Source: Symbiodinium natans
Taxonomy: Eukaryota; Sar; Dinophyceae; Suessiales; Symbiodiniaceae
NCBI GenBank assembly: GCA_905221605.1
Contig: CAJNDS010001435.1
Coordinates: forward strand, 394,001 to 458,000
Reading direction: 5' to 3'
DNA: 64,000 nt
The position numbers and the translations under genes are program-made. Of this stretch, positions 54,000-64,000 are shown in pieces. The first letter of the stretch is position 1. Every line of letters begins with the position of its first letter. The notes under the pieces were generated by a model. The model searched no databases and was not told the origin of the DNA. It worked only from the letters and a program-made list of their open reading frames with translations.

Positions 54000-56380
54000 G
54001 AGGGCTTTAGGCTTGAGATTTAGGTTGGGATGTTCCCCATATACTAGAACAGTCCCTAATCGGCTTCATAGTACCCCTATTGCTAATCACCATCCCACGG
54101 TTTAGGGCTCAAGGTCTGCCAGTTTGCCTAGGACGTGGGAGTTGGGGACTCAGGTGGGCCCTTTACCCTAAAAGCTAAAACCCTCCAGCCCCAAACCCGA
54201 CCCCAAACACCCTACAATGGAAGGTTTTTGGGCTGTCCTAAACCCTAAACCCTAAACCTTAACCCTAAACCCTTGTTTTTTTAAGCAAATTTGGCAATGA
54301 GCTTGGCCGCGTTGGGGCGGAGCAACCGCTGAGAGGCTTGCTGGGATTCGGGGGAATCCAGGGGTTGGGATGCTGTGCCGTAGTCTGGTCCGTTCCTGTC
54401 CTATACAACCCTTGAAACTCACAAACCCCAATTTCTGAACCTCATCCCTATAAGCTCCTAAACCCTACATGCTAGACCTTCAAGCCCTAAATCCTAAACC
54501 CTATTTGCCCACAATCCTAAACCCTAAACGCCCTAAACGGTCCGAAACCCTCAGCCCTAACCCCAAACCCCAAACCCCAAACCCTAAACCCTATAGAATG
54601 AAACTCTCAGGTCCTAAGGAGCTGAACCCTGAAAATTCGAGCCGCGAGCTCCCCCTAAACCCTAACAGCCATAAGATCCGCAACGCCTTTAAAAAAAAAA
54701 AACTAAGGAGGTTAGGGTGTGGGGGTGAGGGCTTAAGCTTTAGGGGTTTAGGGTGTCGGGACTAGGGGCTTACGGGTTGAACGTCGGGTTTAGGAAGTTG
54801 ACGCCTAAGCCCTACGCAAATCTCGCGGCGGCTCCGGTTGTAAAAAAGTATGGGCCGCTCACAGCCGGCGAAGATTTTCCGAGCAACCTTTGTCCTCCTT
54901 GTAGGAGGCCTCCTCCCTCAACCTACGTCTCCAGGCCCTATTCCAGTGGCGTCCTCCCAAAAATGCGGGTTTGGTTTGGGACTTAAACCTATTTACGCGT
55001 TGGATGCAGGCTGCCCGTGACATCGCCAGCTGTGAGCATCTGCGCATGGTGGAGGAACCACGTTGATTCCGTGGCGCTCCCAAGCACGGATCGTTGCAAA
55101 GCCCCAGCCCTTAGCCCCAGGCTGTACAAACCCCTGAATGGTGAAATTCGCACCCTAAACCCTAAACCCCAAACCCTAAACCCTAAACCCCAAACCCCAA
55201 GGCCCTAAACCCTAAACCCTAAGTTTATAAGTGGCTGGTTGGCTATCGGGTGTTTACAATAGTTCAGCCGATCTGCATGCACCACCTCGCAGGCGTTGGT
55301 CGTCAAAAGAAACAAAAAATCGATAGCCAACCACATATGTGTGTATGTATACACGTACATATATGTGTTTATATAGATATACACACATATATATATATGT
55401 ATATATATTTATGTATATACACATATGCATTTGTATACAGTCACAATTATTGCTTCTAACTTAATCGACCTAACCCAGCTAAGATAGCCCCGAAGCTTAT
55501 GCTAGCTGACATAACCGGATAATTGACTACTAAAACTGGTGAGGGGAAATGGTGTAGCCCTAACACTTAGTAAAGAATAGTTGGGGTGGGGGGTGGGGTG
55601 TGGCTCCGAAGCTACGCAAGCGTGGGATAGGAAAGGCGCCCTCCAAATCTAAAGAACGGCGCACTCCCAACGCGTACCCTGATGCACACCCCAAACCTGA
55701 ACCCAAACCCCAACAAAAACCAAGCCCTAAGTCCATCCGAAGGCAGAAAACCCAGCTTCGGAACAGGCGCAAGATGAACGGCGGGAAGGCTCCGGGAAGT
55801 CTGTCTCTGGTGTATGTTTTAAGCCAGAAGGAGAGTCATCCTATGGATCCAACATGACAACGTAAACTTTCGCCACATGAACCATGTAAGCTATAGGGAT
55901 GATAGTGTACTACCCGACTAATATAGGGGTCGGAATAATTACCAGGAGTATTTTGTCGTCCCTTTGTATTTCTACTATCATAACCTCCAAGACCCTATTC
56001 TATTTTTTCAGGCCCCGAAATTACTTAATCTCCGATCTGCAGTACGGCTTTGCAACTCTGATGATCCGTCAGAATTGGCCTGCAATGGCCGCTGGACGAT
56101 CCAGGCAAACACCCTAAACCCTAAACCCTGAATCTCCGATTGCAACACGCCACAAAGCCAGACTTTTGCTGAGAAAACGAAGACCGAAACCCTGTGTCTC
56201 AAACCCTGAACCATGAGCCCTCAACCCACACATCCTCTGCTGTCCCTAGGTCTGCAGCTGCCAGCGTCTAAAATTCCAGGTGCCGGTTTGCTCGAGTATG
56301 TCTAGTCACGGGCAACACTTGTAGGCCCAGAACTCTTCACCTCAACCGGGCCGTGAGTGCTTAGCATTGAGGGGTGTGTC
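54000..56380. other. Mostly repeats; two ambiguous open regions
   Basis: Contains a family E element (54025-54098), CCCTAAA blocks, a microsatellite (55318-55420) and a family J element (55885-56008). A region at 54785-55083 is open on both strands (plus KKYGPLTAGEDFPSNL, minus RVNRFKSQTKPAFLGG). A lysine-rich plus frame at 55600-55857 (GIGKAPSKSKERRTPNA) may be an exon of a basic protein. Confidence 0.4.
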
Positions 56381-56394
56381 GAGGGTTGTTCAAA

Positions 56395-56785
56395 ATAGCC
56401 CCTTCAATTGCAACATCGAACTCCAAGTTGACACCCCCGAATCCCCGAAAGGAGAGAGTTGAGGTTTGGTGGCATTGTGATGCATTGCGTGTGCGCCAGT
56501 CAGTGCGCGCCCATCAACGTTAGCGACATCACCCTCCAACCGGCAGGAGTCAGGAGTACACCATGAATCCATTCCATCAGAGTGATGTGAGCAGGATTTG
56601 AGCGGCATGCGAAATAAGGTTGGACACTCCATCTCGGGATTCGCCGTTGTTGCTTTTTGCCACCTGGCAGCCGCAGATTGAGCACCGATCTGCTTTGCTA
56701 AGAATCGAGGCCCCGTCCTTGATATGGCGTCGATCAAGGTAGGGGGAGACCCGGGGGTCCAGAAAGCTCTTGGGAAAATCAGGTA
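56395..56785 (-). CDS. Long open exon, unknown product
   Basis: After an ACGTTGAG acceptor the minus frame is open for about 125 codons: VYLIFPRAFWTPGSPPTLID...TGPRFLAKQIGAQSAAARW...CPTLFRMPLKSCSHHSDG...LEGDVANVDGRALTGAHAM.... This is among the longest natural-looking frames in the window. No catalytic motif I can name. The 3' boundary is unknown. Confidence 0.45.
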
Positions 56786-57309
56786 AACCTCAACGTTCAA
56801 GCCCTATAAACCCTAATTACATAACTATATATCCCTCATAGATATCCCCTGGGTGCAGCCCTATATGCACCCGAAGAATCCCATCAAGGCGCAAAGCATC
56901 AGCCTTTGGCTCGTTGCTTGGTCCCCTGCTATGGGCCCCTAAGTGGAATATCCCTGATATACCCGACCACATCCAAGGGCCCATACTTCGGAGTCCTTTA
57001 AAGAAATTCAGGGGACCATAATGAAGGGACCATGAAATTACCCTAAGCCCTAAGCGTATTCAAGCTTCGGGATCTCCAAACCCCTGAAATCGGATGTTCC
57101 CCCTTATACGAACCGTCCTTCATAGGGATTTTAGTACCCCGCCCCCCCCCCCCCCCCCCCCCCCCACCCCCTACTAAAATACCTTTGAAGGACTGACAGG
57201 ATAAGGGGAGGCAGCTTAGGGCTTGCAGTTTGAAGGAAGTGCCGCACTACGGCGGAGCGAAAGCCATGCAGCCCTACACCCTAAACCCTAAGTCCCAAGC
57301 CCTAAACCC

Positions 57310-57412
57310 TACAACCCCACCTCTGTTCGAGGATCTGGACCCCTCGCGGCTCGTTCGCTGGGGCGCGGCGCCAGGACAGCGCAAGCGAAGGAAGAGCACA
57401 ATGGAGCACTGA
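57310..57412 (+). CDS. Terminal exon, plus strand
   Basis: Plus frame PLFEDLDPSRLVRWGAAPGQ then RKRRKSTMEH and a TGA stop. The basic cluster GQRKRRKS at the end could be a nuclear-localisation signal. The minus frame is less natural. Confidence 0.45.
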
Positions 57413-58193
57413 CTTTTTTACCCTCTGAGTCCTCTGAGTCCAAAAACGGTAGGGTTTAGGGTTTAGGGTTTAGGGTTTAGGGTTTAGGGTTTAGGGTGTA
57501 GGGTTTAGGGTTTAGGGTTTAGGACTTAGGGTTTAGCGTTTAGCGTTTAGGGTTTAAGGGCTTGGGGTTTAGGGATTAGGGGTAATTATATGATGGCTCT
57601 GTGGAACTGACGTGCGCCGCCTTCCTGCGGGATGTCCCTGGACCGCGCGCCGGGACGTGTTTAGTACCAAGGCCCCCCACACGGGCTGACTTGGGCCTAT
57701 CTAGGGTTTAGGGTTTAGGGTTTAGGGTTTAGGGTTTAGGGTTTAGGGTTTAGGGTTTAGGGTTTAGGGTTTAGGGTTTAGGGTTTAGGGTTAGAAGTAT
57801 TCTAAGCAAGGCCCAAAACCTAAAACACATAACCCAAAACCCTCAACCCTCAACCAGGTCATATCTATGGCTTCCGTACTCCTAACCCTACTTCTTCCTA
57901 GACCCCAGATGGGTATAGGCTTACGGAAAGGGACACAAAGGCCCCTGTAACACCAGAAGGGTTGAAGGTGTCATTCTAGATTCTAGGGTTCTTACCGGGT
58001 GTTTAAGCTACTCCCTAAGGCTCCCTAAGCTTCCCTCAAGCTCCCTGGGTACCTAAACCCTCAACCGTACACTCTAAACCCTCAACCCTAAACCCCTTCC
58101 CTTCTAGGGGTGGAAACTGATTATGGGGCTTAGGAGCTCACTGAGGGGAGCTTCGGAGCTTTGAAAGTGGAAGACATTGGGTTTGGGGTTTAT

Positions 58194-58345
58194 AGGGTTT
58201 ATAGGGTTGATAGGTTTATAGGGTTGATAGGGTTTATAGGGTTTATAGGGTTTACAGGGTTTATAGGGTTTATAGGGTTATAGGGTTTATAGGGTTTATA
58301 GGGTTTATAGGGTTTAGAGGGTTTAGAGGGTTTAGAGGGTTTAGG
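58194..58345 (+). repeat. Nonamer variant array (TTTATAGGG)n
   Basis: About 13 units of the 9-bp variant TTTATAGGG, ending in four units with AGAGGG. It lies just 3' of a minus-strand exon (58357-58458) and would be that exon's downstream intron. A short GTTCATAGG array lies at 63351-63389, and a 10-bp GTTTAGAGGG array at 34524-34640. Confidence 0.93.
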
Positions 58346-58356
58346 GATAGCAAAAC

Positions 58357-58458
58357 CTCAGGAACCCAAAACCCCTCTCTCGACTGCACCGCGGAAAGGC
58401 CAAGGTCGGTTGGGAGGAGGCGGAGCGACTCTTCATCGAGACGACTTGGCGGCCGCAA
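58357..58458 (-). CDS. Exon with GTTTTG donor, unknown product
   Basis: Minus frame RPPSRLDEESLRLLPTDLGL then SAVQSREGFWVPE, ending GAG before GTTTTGC and then a TTTAGGG-type nonamer array. Strong GC3. No family recognised. Confidence 0.55.
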
Positions 58459-59083
58459 CCTTTCGGAAGCCCCCCCTGGTTCCCCTAAGGGTCCATGTAC
58501 CTAGGACCTATATAGTATATACTTGGGCCCTATAAATCTGGTATATGGGAACCAGTATACACTATATAGGGACATGGACCCTTAGGGTTCTTAGGATGAG
58601 GGAATGAGGGCCCAAATTACTCCCTTGAAGGGTATATATATATATATATAGGGTCAGTCCCTGCTAAGAACCAGCCGGAACCCAGCTGGGACGAGAACCC
58701 CCGAAACTTTCATCCCAAAACGCTGCGGTGCTACGAGTGCGCCCAAACCCTAAACCCTAAACCCTAACCCTAAACCCTAAACCCTAAACCCTAAACCCTA
58801 AACCCAAACCCTAAACCCTAAACCGTAGAGCAACTTAAGACTCCCGTTGCAAGTGCGGAGGCCGGGGTCGATGTCTGGTAGGGTGAGGGGTAAGGAGGCC
58901 CTAAACCCTAAACCCTAAACCCTAAACCCTAAACCCTAAACCCGAAACCCTAAACCCTGAACCCTAAACCCTAAGCTGGCCAACAATGGGAAACTGGCAA
59001 AGTTGCTCCAAAACCCCGCAACGCGCTAGTCGAGGGCACGAAACAAGCAGCGACAAAACTACACGGCAGAGCACCTCTACATT

Positions 59084-59192
59084 CCCAAAGGGTCCTAAGT
59101 ACCTACATAGTACAAAATTGGGTTTCTATAAAAGGAGCTACGATTATGGTTTGGGTGAGTGTCCCCCATATAGGTACTTAGGACCCTTTGGG
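59084..59192. mobile_element. MITE-like element, family A (well preserved)
   Basis: The terminal inverted repeats CCCAAAGGGTCCTAAGTACC and GGTACTTAGGACCCTTTGGG are perfect. The 109-bp element is an intact member of family A; 58483-58587 is a second (CCCTAAGGGTCCATGTACC). Confidence 0.9.
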
Positions 59193-59199
59193 ATTGTAA

Positions 59200-59361
59200 T
59201 TGTACTACTTCTGGGTGGACCGTGTTTTGCTCTTGTCTACGGCCAGCTTAGCTTCGTGGTTTGCAGGTCTTTGGCTAGGAGCACATTGCAGAGAACACCG
59301 TAGAACACGACCTTGCAGACATTGACACCCAAAGCGGAAGCTTTAGATGCTTCAAAAAAAA

Positions 59362-59405
<44 letters not shown>

Positions 59406-60730
59406 GACGGGGGCGGGGGGGGGCGACGGGGGCGGGGGGGGGGAGACGGGGGGGGGGGGGGGGGGGGGGGGTTCTTCTATGTGTGCAGGTGTCGCTATGG
59501 CTTTCTTGGGGCACTCCATTTGAAGCCCCTAAACCTAAACCCTAAACCCTAAACCCAAAGGCAGGATCTTGGAACCAACTCCGCCTTCTGCTTCGTCTCA
59601 GCGATGATGGCCTGACACCGTTTCTAGTTCATGGTTGGGATAGTATTCAAACTCTAAATTTCAGATCCTTATGGAGTTTAAGTGCCCTAAACATGTAAAA
59701 TGAGTTTAAGTACCCTACAAAGGTAAAATGTTACCCCTCCTTGACAAAGGAGTTCGTATCTCAGCTCTCTTCGGACCAGGGTCGGGAGTCTAGGGTCTGG
59801 TACCCCGAACCTACGCAACTTGCATGCTTCCAGGGCCAGAATAAGAAGTGTCTAGACCCCATACCATAATCCCTCAACCCTAAAACCCTTCTCTCTCTTT
59901 TTTTTTTGGGGGGGGGAACCCTGGTGACTTACCAAGGTCAATCCTTCGGATCTGGAACCATTGTGCTCTCAACAGCACAAGGCAATGCTTGAAGGGTTGT
60001 CTACCCACGAAGCTCAAAGTAAAGAGTTGTTTGGTTACCCCCGCCCCACCCCTTGAGAACCCTATACTCGTCATGTGATAGTTGTGGGATCCTTGTTCTT
60101 GGTCTTTGGCCTTACTACAAAAGCTCAAAGAGCCCCGGTGCGCCAAACCTGCCTGAAAGTGAGTGGTTGCCGTGAACCGGTTTAGGGTTTAGGGTTTAGG
60201 GTTTTGGGTTTAGGGTTTAGGGTTTAGGCTTTCGTGGAAAACTCCCTCATTCTCTGCCGAACCCCCCGCCCCCCCCACGCACCTCCTCCGACATAAAGAA
60301 TTGCATAATTCCGCCGATGCCTCCGACGCCTTGGCTGGGGAGTTGATGCTACGTTGAGCTGAGTCCTCAAACCCTAAACCCTAAACTCTAAACCCCAAAC
60401 TTGGGATGGTCCCCCTTATATTATAATAGAGGATACCATAATCCCTTTAAAAGACTGCAACGGAAGCACCCGCGTCGCAAGACAAGGGAGGTGGCCCATG
60501 GCCGCACGCCGGGCAAGAATCTGATGCTGGATCCCTTTGCCGAATTCGGGATTCAGAAACCCTAAACCCTGAACCCTAATCCCGAATTGCACGCACAGGA
60601 GTTCAGGATTCAGAACGTAGAGTGAGTGTCCGAACTTTCAGGGTCTGGCCCTGGTTGGGAAAGGTTAGGGTTTTGGGTTTGGGGGTTTGAAGGTTTTGGG
60701 GTTCTGGGGTTGAGGACAGGAACCCCGAAA
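59200..60730. other. No supported gene
   Basis: Outside the poly-G tract, the sequence holds unremarkable mixed DNA, short telomere-like blocks (60180-60230) and a possible family E fragment (60401-60460). No exon-like island with splice signals was found. Confidence 0.5.
59365..59471 (+). repeat. Poly-G tract of about 105 bp
   Basis: Runs of G up to about 39 long, broken only by AGACG, CGACG and single C. Glycine- or proline-rich frames here are artefacts. Other long G or C runs: 2431-2455, 13480-13503, 57140-57166, 15712-15730 and 8619-8642. Confidence 0.95.
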
Positions 60731-60731
60731 C

Positions 60732-60849
60732 CCTCAATGAGTCTTCGCCACTTGGTTCCGACGGCTGAGGCTTAGATCGAAAGCTGTAGCTGAGGGCGTG
60801 GCCCACCAGCTTGCCAATGTCCTGTGCCCACTGGGCCCAGATTCCGGCC
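60732..60849 (-). CDS. Exon with clear splice sites, unknown product
   Basis: Acceptor CGTTCTAG, then 39 full codons reading AGIWAQWAQDIGKLVGHALS then YSFRSKPQPSEPSGEDSLR, then donor GTTTCGG. GC3-biased, with an amphipathic start. No family recognised. Telomere-like repeats lie on both sides. Confidence 0.6.
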
Positions 60850-61489
60850 CTAGAACGCCTAAGCCCTAAGCCCTAAACCCTAAACCCTAAACCTAAGCCC
60901 TGAACCCCTAAACCTTAAACCCCTAAACCCTAAACCCCCAAACCGCTTGGGGCGTAGGGTTTGGGGGTTTGGGGTATTGCGTTCGAAGTTGAGAGCTGTG
61001 CTGTGATCCCGTTGGACCGAACAGGGAACCACTGAAACCTCAAGTTGGGTTTAGGGTTTAGGGTTTAGGGTTTAGGGTTTAGGGTGTAGGGTTTAGGATT
61101 GAGGCCTTAGAGTTTAGGGCTACCCGAAATATCCCCATCGCCCGATTTGTACTTCGCAGGGTCAGATGGCCTAGGCTGGCCCTGAAGCCCCGCGAAAAAA
61201 AACACTCCGAAATGGGATCCCCATAAGTCCAAGAAGGGTAAACAAGTAAACCATCTCCCAGGACACTAGGCCGTTTGAGCCCCCCCAGGAAAATTCTGCC
61301 TTAAACCCTAAACCCTGAGCCCTAAACCCGAAGCCCTAAACCCTAAACACACCTCAAACTCGAAGACGGGAAGCGAGGATGAAACTACCCTAGACCCTGA
61401 ACCCTGAACCCTAAACCCTAAACCCTAAACCCTAAACCCTAGACCCTGAACCCCAAACCCGAAACCCTAAACCCTTAAACCAAGGCCAG

Positions 61490-61560
61490 CAAGTCAGGTC
61501 CTTGACGCCCTCGAGAAGCATCTCGGCCCGATCGTTCGACTCGTCCAGGGACCTCAACTT
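61490..61560. CDS. Exon-like island, strand unresolved
   Basis: Plus: QVLDALEKHLGPIVRLVQGP behind an AGTCAG acceptor. Minus: RSLDESNDRAEMLLEGVKDL. Both are highly protein-like. The clearest case of a two-strand open island. Confidence 0.35.
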
Positions 61561-61576
61561 ACGGCTCGTCCTCTAA

Positions 61577-61690
61577 ATTCCTAAACCCTAAACCCTAAAC
61601 CCTAAACCCTAAACCCTAAACCCTAAACCCTAAACCCTAAACCCTAAACCCTAAACCCTAAACCCTAAACCCTAAACCCTAAACCCTAAC
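61577..61690 (-). repeat. Long (CCCTAAA)n array
   Basis: About 16 consecutive perfect CCCTAAA units. Other long arrays: 21717-21821, 33644-33732 and 14900-14973 (CCCTAAA); 57706-57791, 24721-24821 and 2876-2934 (TTTAGGG). Confidence 0.97.
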
Positions 61691-62764
61691 CCTGCACCCT
61701 CTGAAAGATATTCTTGCATATGATCCACTTAAACCCTATGAGGGAAAAATCACAATGTCCCAAGGGCCTACCTAGTAACTGCTCTCAGAACCAACTCTCC
61801 GTGAGTTTAGGGTTTAGGGCTTTCGGGCTTAGAAGGGTTTTAGAACCAGCTCAGTTTAGGGTTCAGGGTTTCGCGTTTTTGGGTTTTGGGCTTTAGGACC
61901 AGCTCTGTGAGTTTAGGGTTTTAGGGTTTCGGGGTTTAGCTTGTTGGCTTGGGGCTACCCGGAGTAGCCTTGATTCTCTCAACATACGGGGCTACTCCAC
62001 CCAATGTTTAAGGCGCATGTGCTCTACCCCAGACCCTAAACCCTAAACCCTAAATCCTAAACCCTGACAGCCCACAGTGTTCATTTTGCTCGATACCCCA
62101 GGATTCGGTCAGGCACAGCTTGAGACCGAACTCGCTTGTGTTCGTTTAGGGTTTAGGGTTTAGGGTTTAGGGTTTAGTGTTTAGGGTTTAGGGCTTGCGT
62201 TGTGGCTTCTGAGTTCGGTGGTTTGATGGCTTGGTGCTTTGGGGTTTTTGTTGGAGGGTTATGTTCTTTTTGGGTTGGGGAGGGGTGTTTGGTGGCTTGG
62301 TGCTTGGGAATGTGTTTTGGGGGGCTATTTGTTTGCTTGGTTTTTGTTTTGTTCTTTTTGGCGGGGGAAGGGTGGGGTGGGGGTGTGTCATGTTCAAGGC
62401 TTCCATGTTACTGAAGGCTACAGGGTGAGGGAAGGAGCACTATAGGGTACAGGGTTTAGGGTTTGGGCTCAACGGGATTTCGGTACAAGCGGTGTGAGTT
62501 GCGCATGGGCGAGAGCATCTCAAGTTCCACCTGTAGCGCGCGTCTGCAAAGCGCAGCGGATACTCTGGTGGTATCGGTCCGTGCCTGTCTCTGCAGGCAA
62601 GCCCCTGCAAAACCACACGCGCACTCCAATGAGATGAGTCCACGTATTTGTGTTTTGGTTCCCCATCCTATGCAGACTGGCAAACAGGAGATTGGCCATC
62701 TGACCAGCAAAGATAAAAGCAACTGTCCTCAAAAGGCGCACTAGCGCTTGGGATGTATCCCCTA

Positions 62765-63079
62765 CTAAACTTCGAGTGCTGCAATCTCCTGACAGCCCTC
62801 GGATAATTCCACAAACTGGAAATCGATGGTGCGAGACTCAAGCAATCTCCGTACTCCGAAGCCCATAGATGCGTGATGGGTTAGCCTATCAGAAGACGGC
62901 CTTGTGACCCTAACGGCTTGAGACAAGGATCGCGAAGAAGCGCGCACCATCCCCCCTAACCCACAATAGTGAGGTGAGATTCTGCCCACTGGAACATACT
63001 CTGACAGTGGTCTGTCAGAAAGAAGCTCACTACGAAACCCGTGGCTAGCCGCTAGCTGTATCAAAACGCCTTCCTTCAT
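62765..63079 (-). CDS. Open frame with ATG, unknown product
   Basis: ATG at 63079, 104 codons: MKEGVLIQLAASHGFRSEL...RPLSEYVPVGRISPHYCG...SRSLSQAVRVTRPSSDRL...TIDFQFVELSEGCQEIAA. No repeat-derived peptide. The stop is at 62765. No family recognised. The neighbouring region 62440-62745 is open on both strands. Confidence 0.4.
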   Translation of the reverse strand: MKEGVLIQLAASHGFRSELLSDRPLSEYVPVGRISPHYCGLGGMVRASSRSLSQAVRVTRPSSDRLTHHASMGFGVRRLLESRTIDFQFVELSEGCQEIAALEV

Positions 63080-63724
63080 GGGCCCGAAAGGTCGAGCGTT
63101 CGACGCTCTCGCAACAGCAACCCTAAACCCTAAACCTTAAACCCTAAACCCTAGACCCTAAACCCTAAACCCTACACCCTAAACCCTGAAACCTAAACCC
63201 TGAACCCTAAACCGTCGGCCAACATCACGACCCATCTGGGAAGGCCAAGAGGCAATCACAAAAAAAAACTGTCAGCTGCTCTCGGGTGTAACTTTGCTCG
63301 ACCATAGGGAAGCCTTCAATAGTAGCGCCCGAAGTAGCTCCGGTGTAGGGTTCATAGGGTTCATAGGGTTCATAGGGTTCATAGGGTTTGGGGTTTAGGG
63401 TTTAGGGTCTAGGGTGGGAACTTAGGCTACTCCACGTCGCATCCTGTCAAATATCGGTCTAGCAAGGGCCATGGTATGGTATTGGATAAGCTTCAGGAAC
63501 CTCGCGCGCCTCGGCCTGCGTCGGTGGTGGCCCATGTCGTGACATGATGAGAAACCATGCGATACCATCTAAGGGCAGTCACATGGTCCCTTACTACGGG
63601 CCCTTATTTGGGGACCCCTTATACACCCCCATAATGTACCCCATAAACACCCAAAAGCTCATACTTCAGTAGTACTTATGACTTCTGCGCGCCCTCAAAA
63701 TCCCTCAAATAGCAGACTTAGTTG

Positions 63725-63814
63725 CTGAGTTCATAAGCCCCCCAAGAAGTGTACACTTTCCCTTCTGTAGGGGATTATAGTATCCACAAAAAGTGTAAAG
63801 TGTACCCACTCAGC
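63725..63814 (-). mobile_element. Introner, family B (probable intron)
   Basis: The 90-bp element begins GCTGAGTGGGTACAC and ends ATGAACTCAG on the minus strand. The ends are inverted (CTTAGTGGCTGAGT / ACTCAGCAACTAAG). The exon upstream leaves one base, and CA follows the acceptor, giving GCA and a frame ATKSAI then stop. Confidence 0.75.
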
Positions 63815-63897
63815 CACTAAGAAGATGCCAAGGTCTTGAGAGCAGGCTCATCCGATTGTCCAGGGAGGGCTTGCCAGGGATGATCTCCCAAGCCTCC
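63815..63897 (-). CDS. Exon preceding family B introner, unknown product
   Basis: Acceptor GGCCAG, then EAWEIIPGKPSLDNRMSLLS then RPWHLLS and a GC donor. The phase fits a terminal exon after the introner (ATKSAI and stop). No family recognised. Confidence 0.6.
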
Positions 63898-64000
63898 CTG
63901 GCCTACGTGACGGCAGTGTAAAAATTGCACGGGGAAGGCCCCTGCTCCCGCACTGGGGGGGAGTTATTGCTCTTGGGGGGGGGGGGGGGAGGTTTAAGGG

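Larger units (their letters stand above)
1..64000. repeat. Dispersed interstitial telomere-type heptamers
   Basis: Blocks of TTTAGGG or its complement CCCTAAA, perfect or decayed (TTTCGGG, TTCAGGG, TTTGGGG, CTTAGGG), recur every few hundred bases along the whole window. Their orientation flips many times. The window opens with G-rich heptamers reading rightward, the wrong polarity for a left chromosome end, so this is interstitial repeat and not a terminus. Between blocks lie GC-rich islands of about 50-200 bp that behave like exons. Reading frames made of repeat (peptides such as GLGFRV or LNPKP) are not genes. Confidence 0.97.

Noticed and set aside
59313-59552. Gly-rich ORF
   Set aside because: Translation of the poly-G tract.
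1-64000. CRISPR array
   Set aside because: The regular repeats are tandem heptamers without unique spacers of constant length, and no cas-like gene is present.
1-64000. Dinoflagellate spliced-leader gene or relic
   Set aside because: I looked for the CCATTTTGGCTCAAG core on both strands and found no match; the closest (about 5560) differs too much.

Overview
The window looks like nuclear DNA of a dinoflagellate. The evidence is: telomere-type heptamers (TTTAGGG / CCCTAAA) scattered through all 64 kb in both orientations; very short GC-rich coding islands (about 40-200 nt) with strong G/C at third codon positions; introns with GT, GC and possibly GA donors; and protein families common in dinoflagellates (tandem AP2 domains, amidoligase, PDZ). 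Plants and other algae share the TTTAGGG repeat, so the assignment is inference. No organism-specific marker such as a spliced-leader gene was seen.

Almost no long reading frames exist, because genes are cut into small exons and the repeats sit between them. In several islands a splice donor runs straight into telomere-like repeat, so the repeat is the body of the intron. Where domains, splice sites or codon phase decide the strand, most islands read on the minus strand, as expected for unidirectional gene arrays. Clear plus-strand exceptions lie near 27.2-27.6 kb. Many other GC-rich islands are open on both strands, and I could not settle their strand.

Layout. 0.9-3.0 kb: minus-strand multi-exon gene. 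5.8-7.3 kb: isolated minus exons. 8.0-9.4 kb: a 1.37-kb inverted minisatellite. 9.8-16.8 kb: scattered minus exons including a PDZ fragment. 19.4-23.6 kb: a run of minus exons, several joined by phase-consistent introns. 24.6-30.7 kb: further minus exons and one plus-strand gene. 32-35 kb: mixed. 36.65-37.56 kb: a second inverted minisatellite. 39.8-42.4 kb: an AP2 gene and upstream exons. 43-47 kb: isolated exons and degenerate repeat. 47.6-48.9 kb: amidoligase with zinc ribbons, frameshifted. 49-51 kb: exons separated by introner-like elements. 51-64 kb: mostly repeats, with isolated exons near 53.5, 56.5, 57.3, 58.4, 60.8 and 63.8 kb.

The most interesting feature is a set of short (about 60-125 bp) repeat families, many with terminal inverted repeats, whose ends coincide with splice sites. 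At least four families look like introners (intron-generating mobile elements). One, in four copies, always lies in the same orientation as the flanking minus-strand exons. In three introns the element is the whole intron: the AP2 intron, the 28.2-kb intron, and very probably the 63.7-kb intron. The genome therefore seems to build introns from two sources, telomere-like heptamers and introners.
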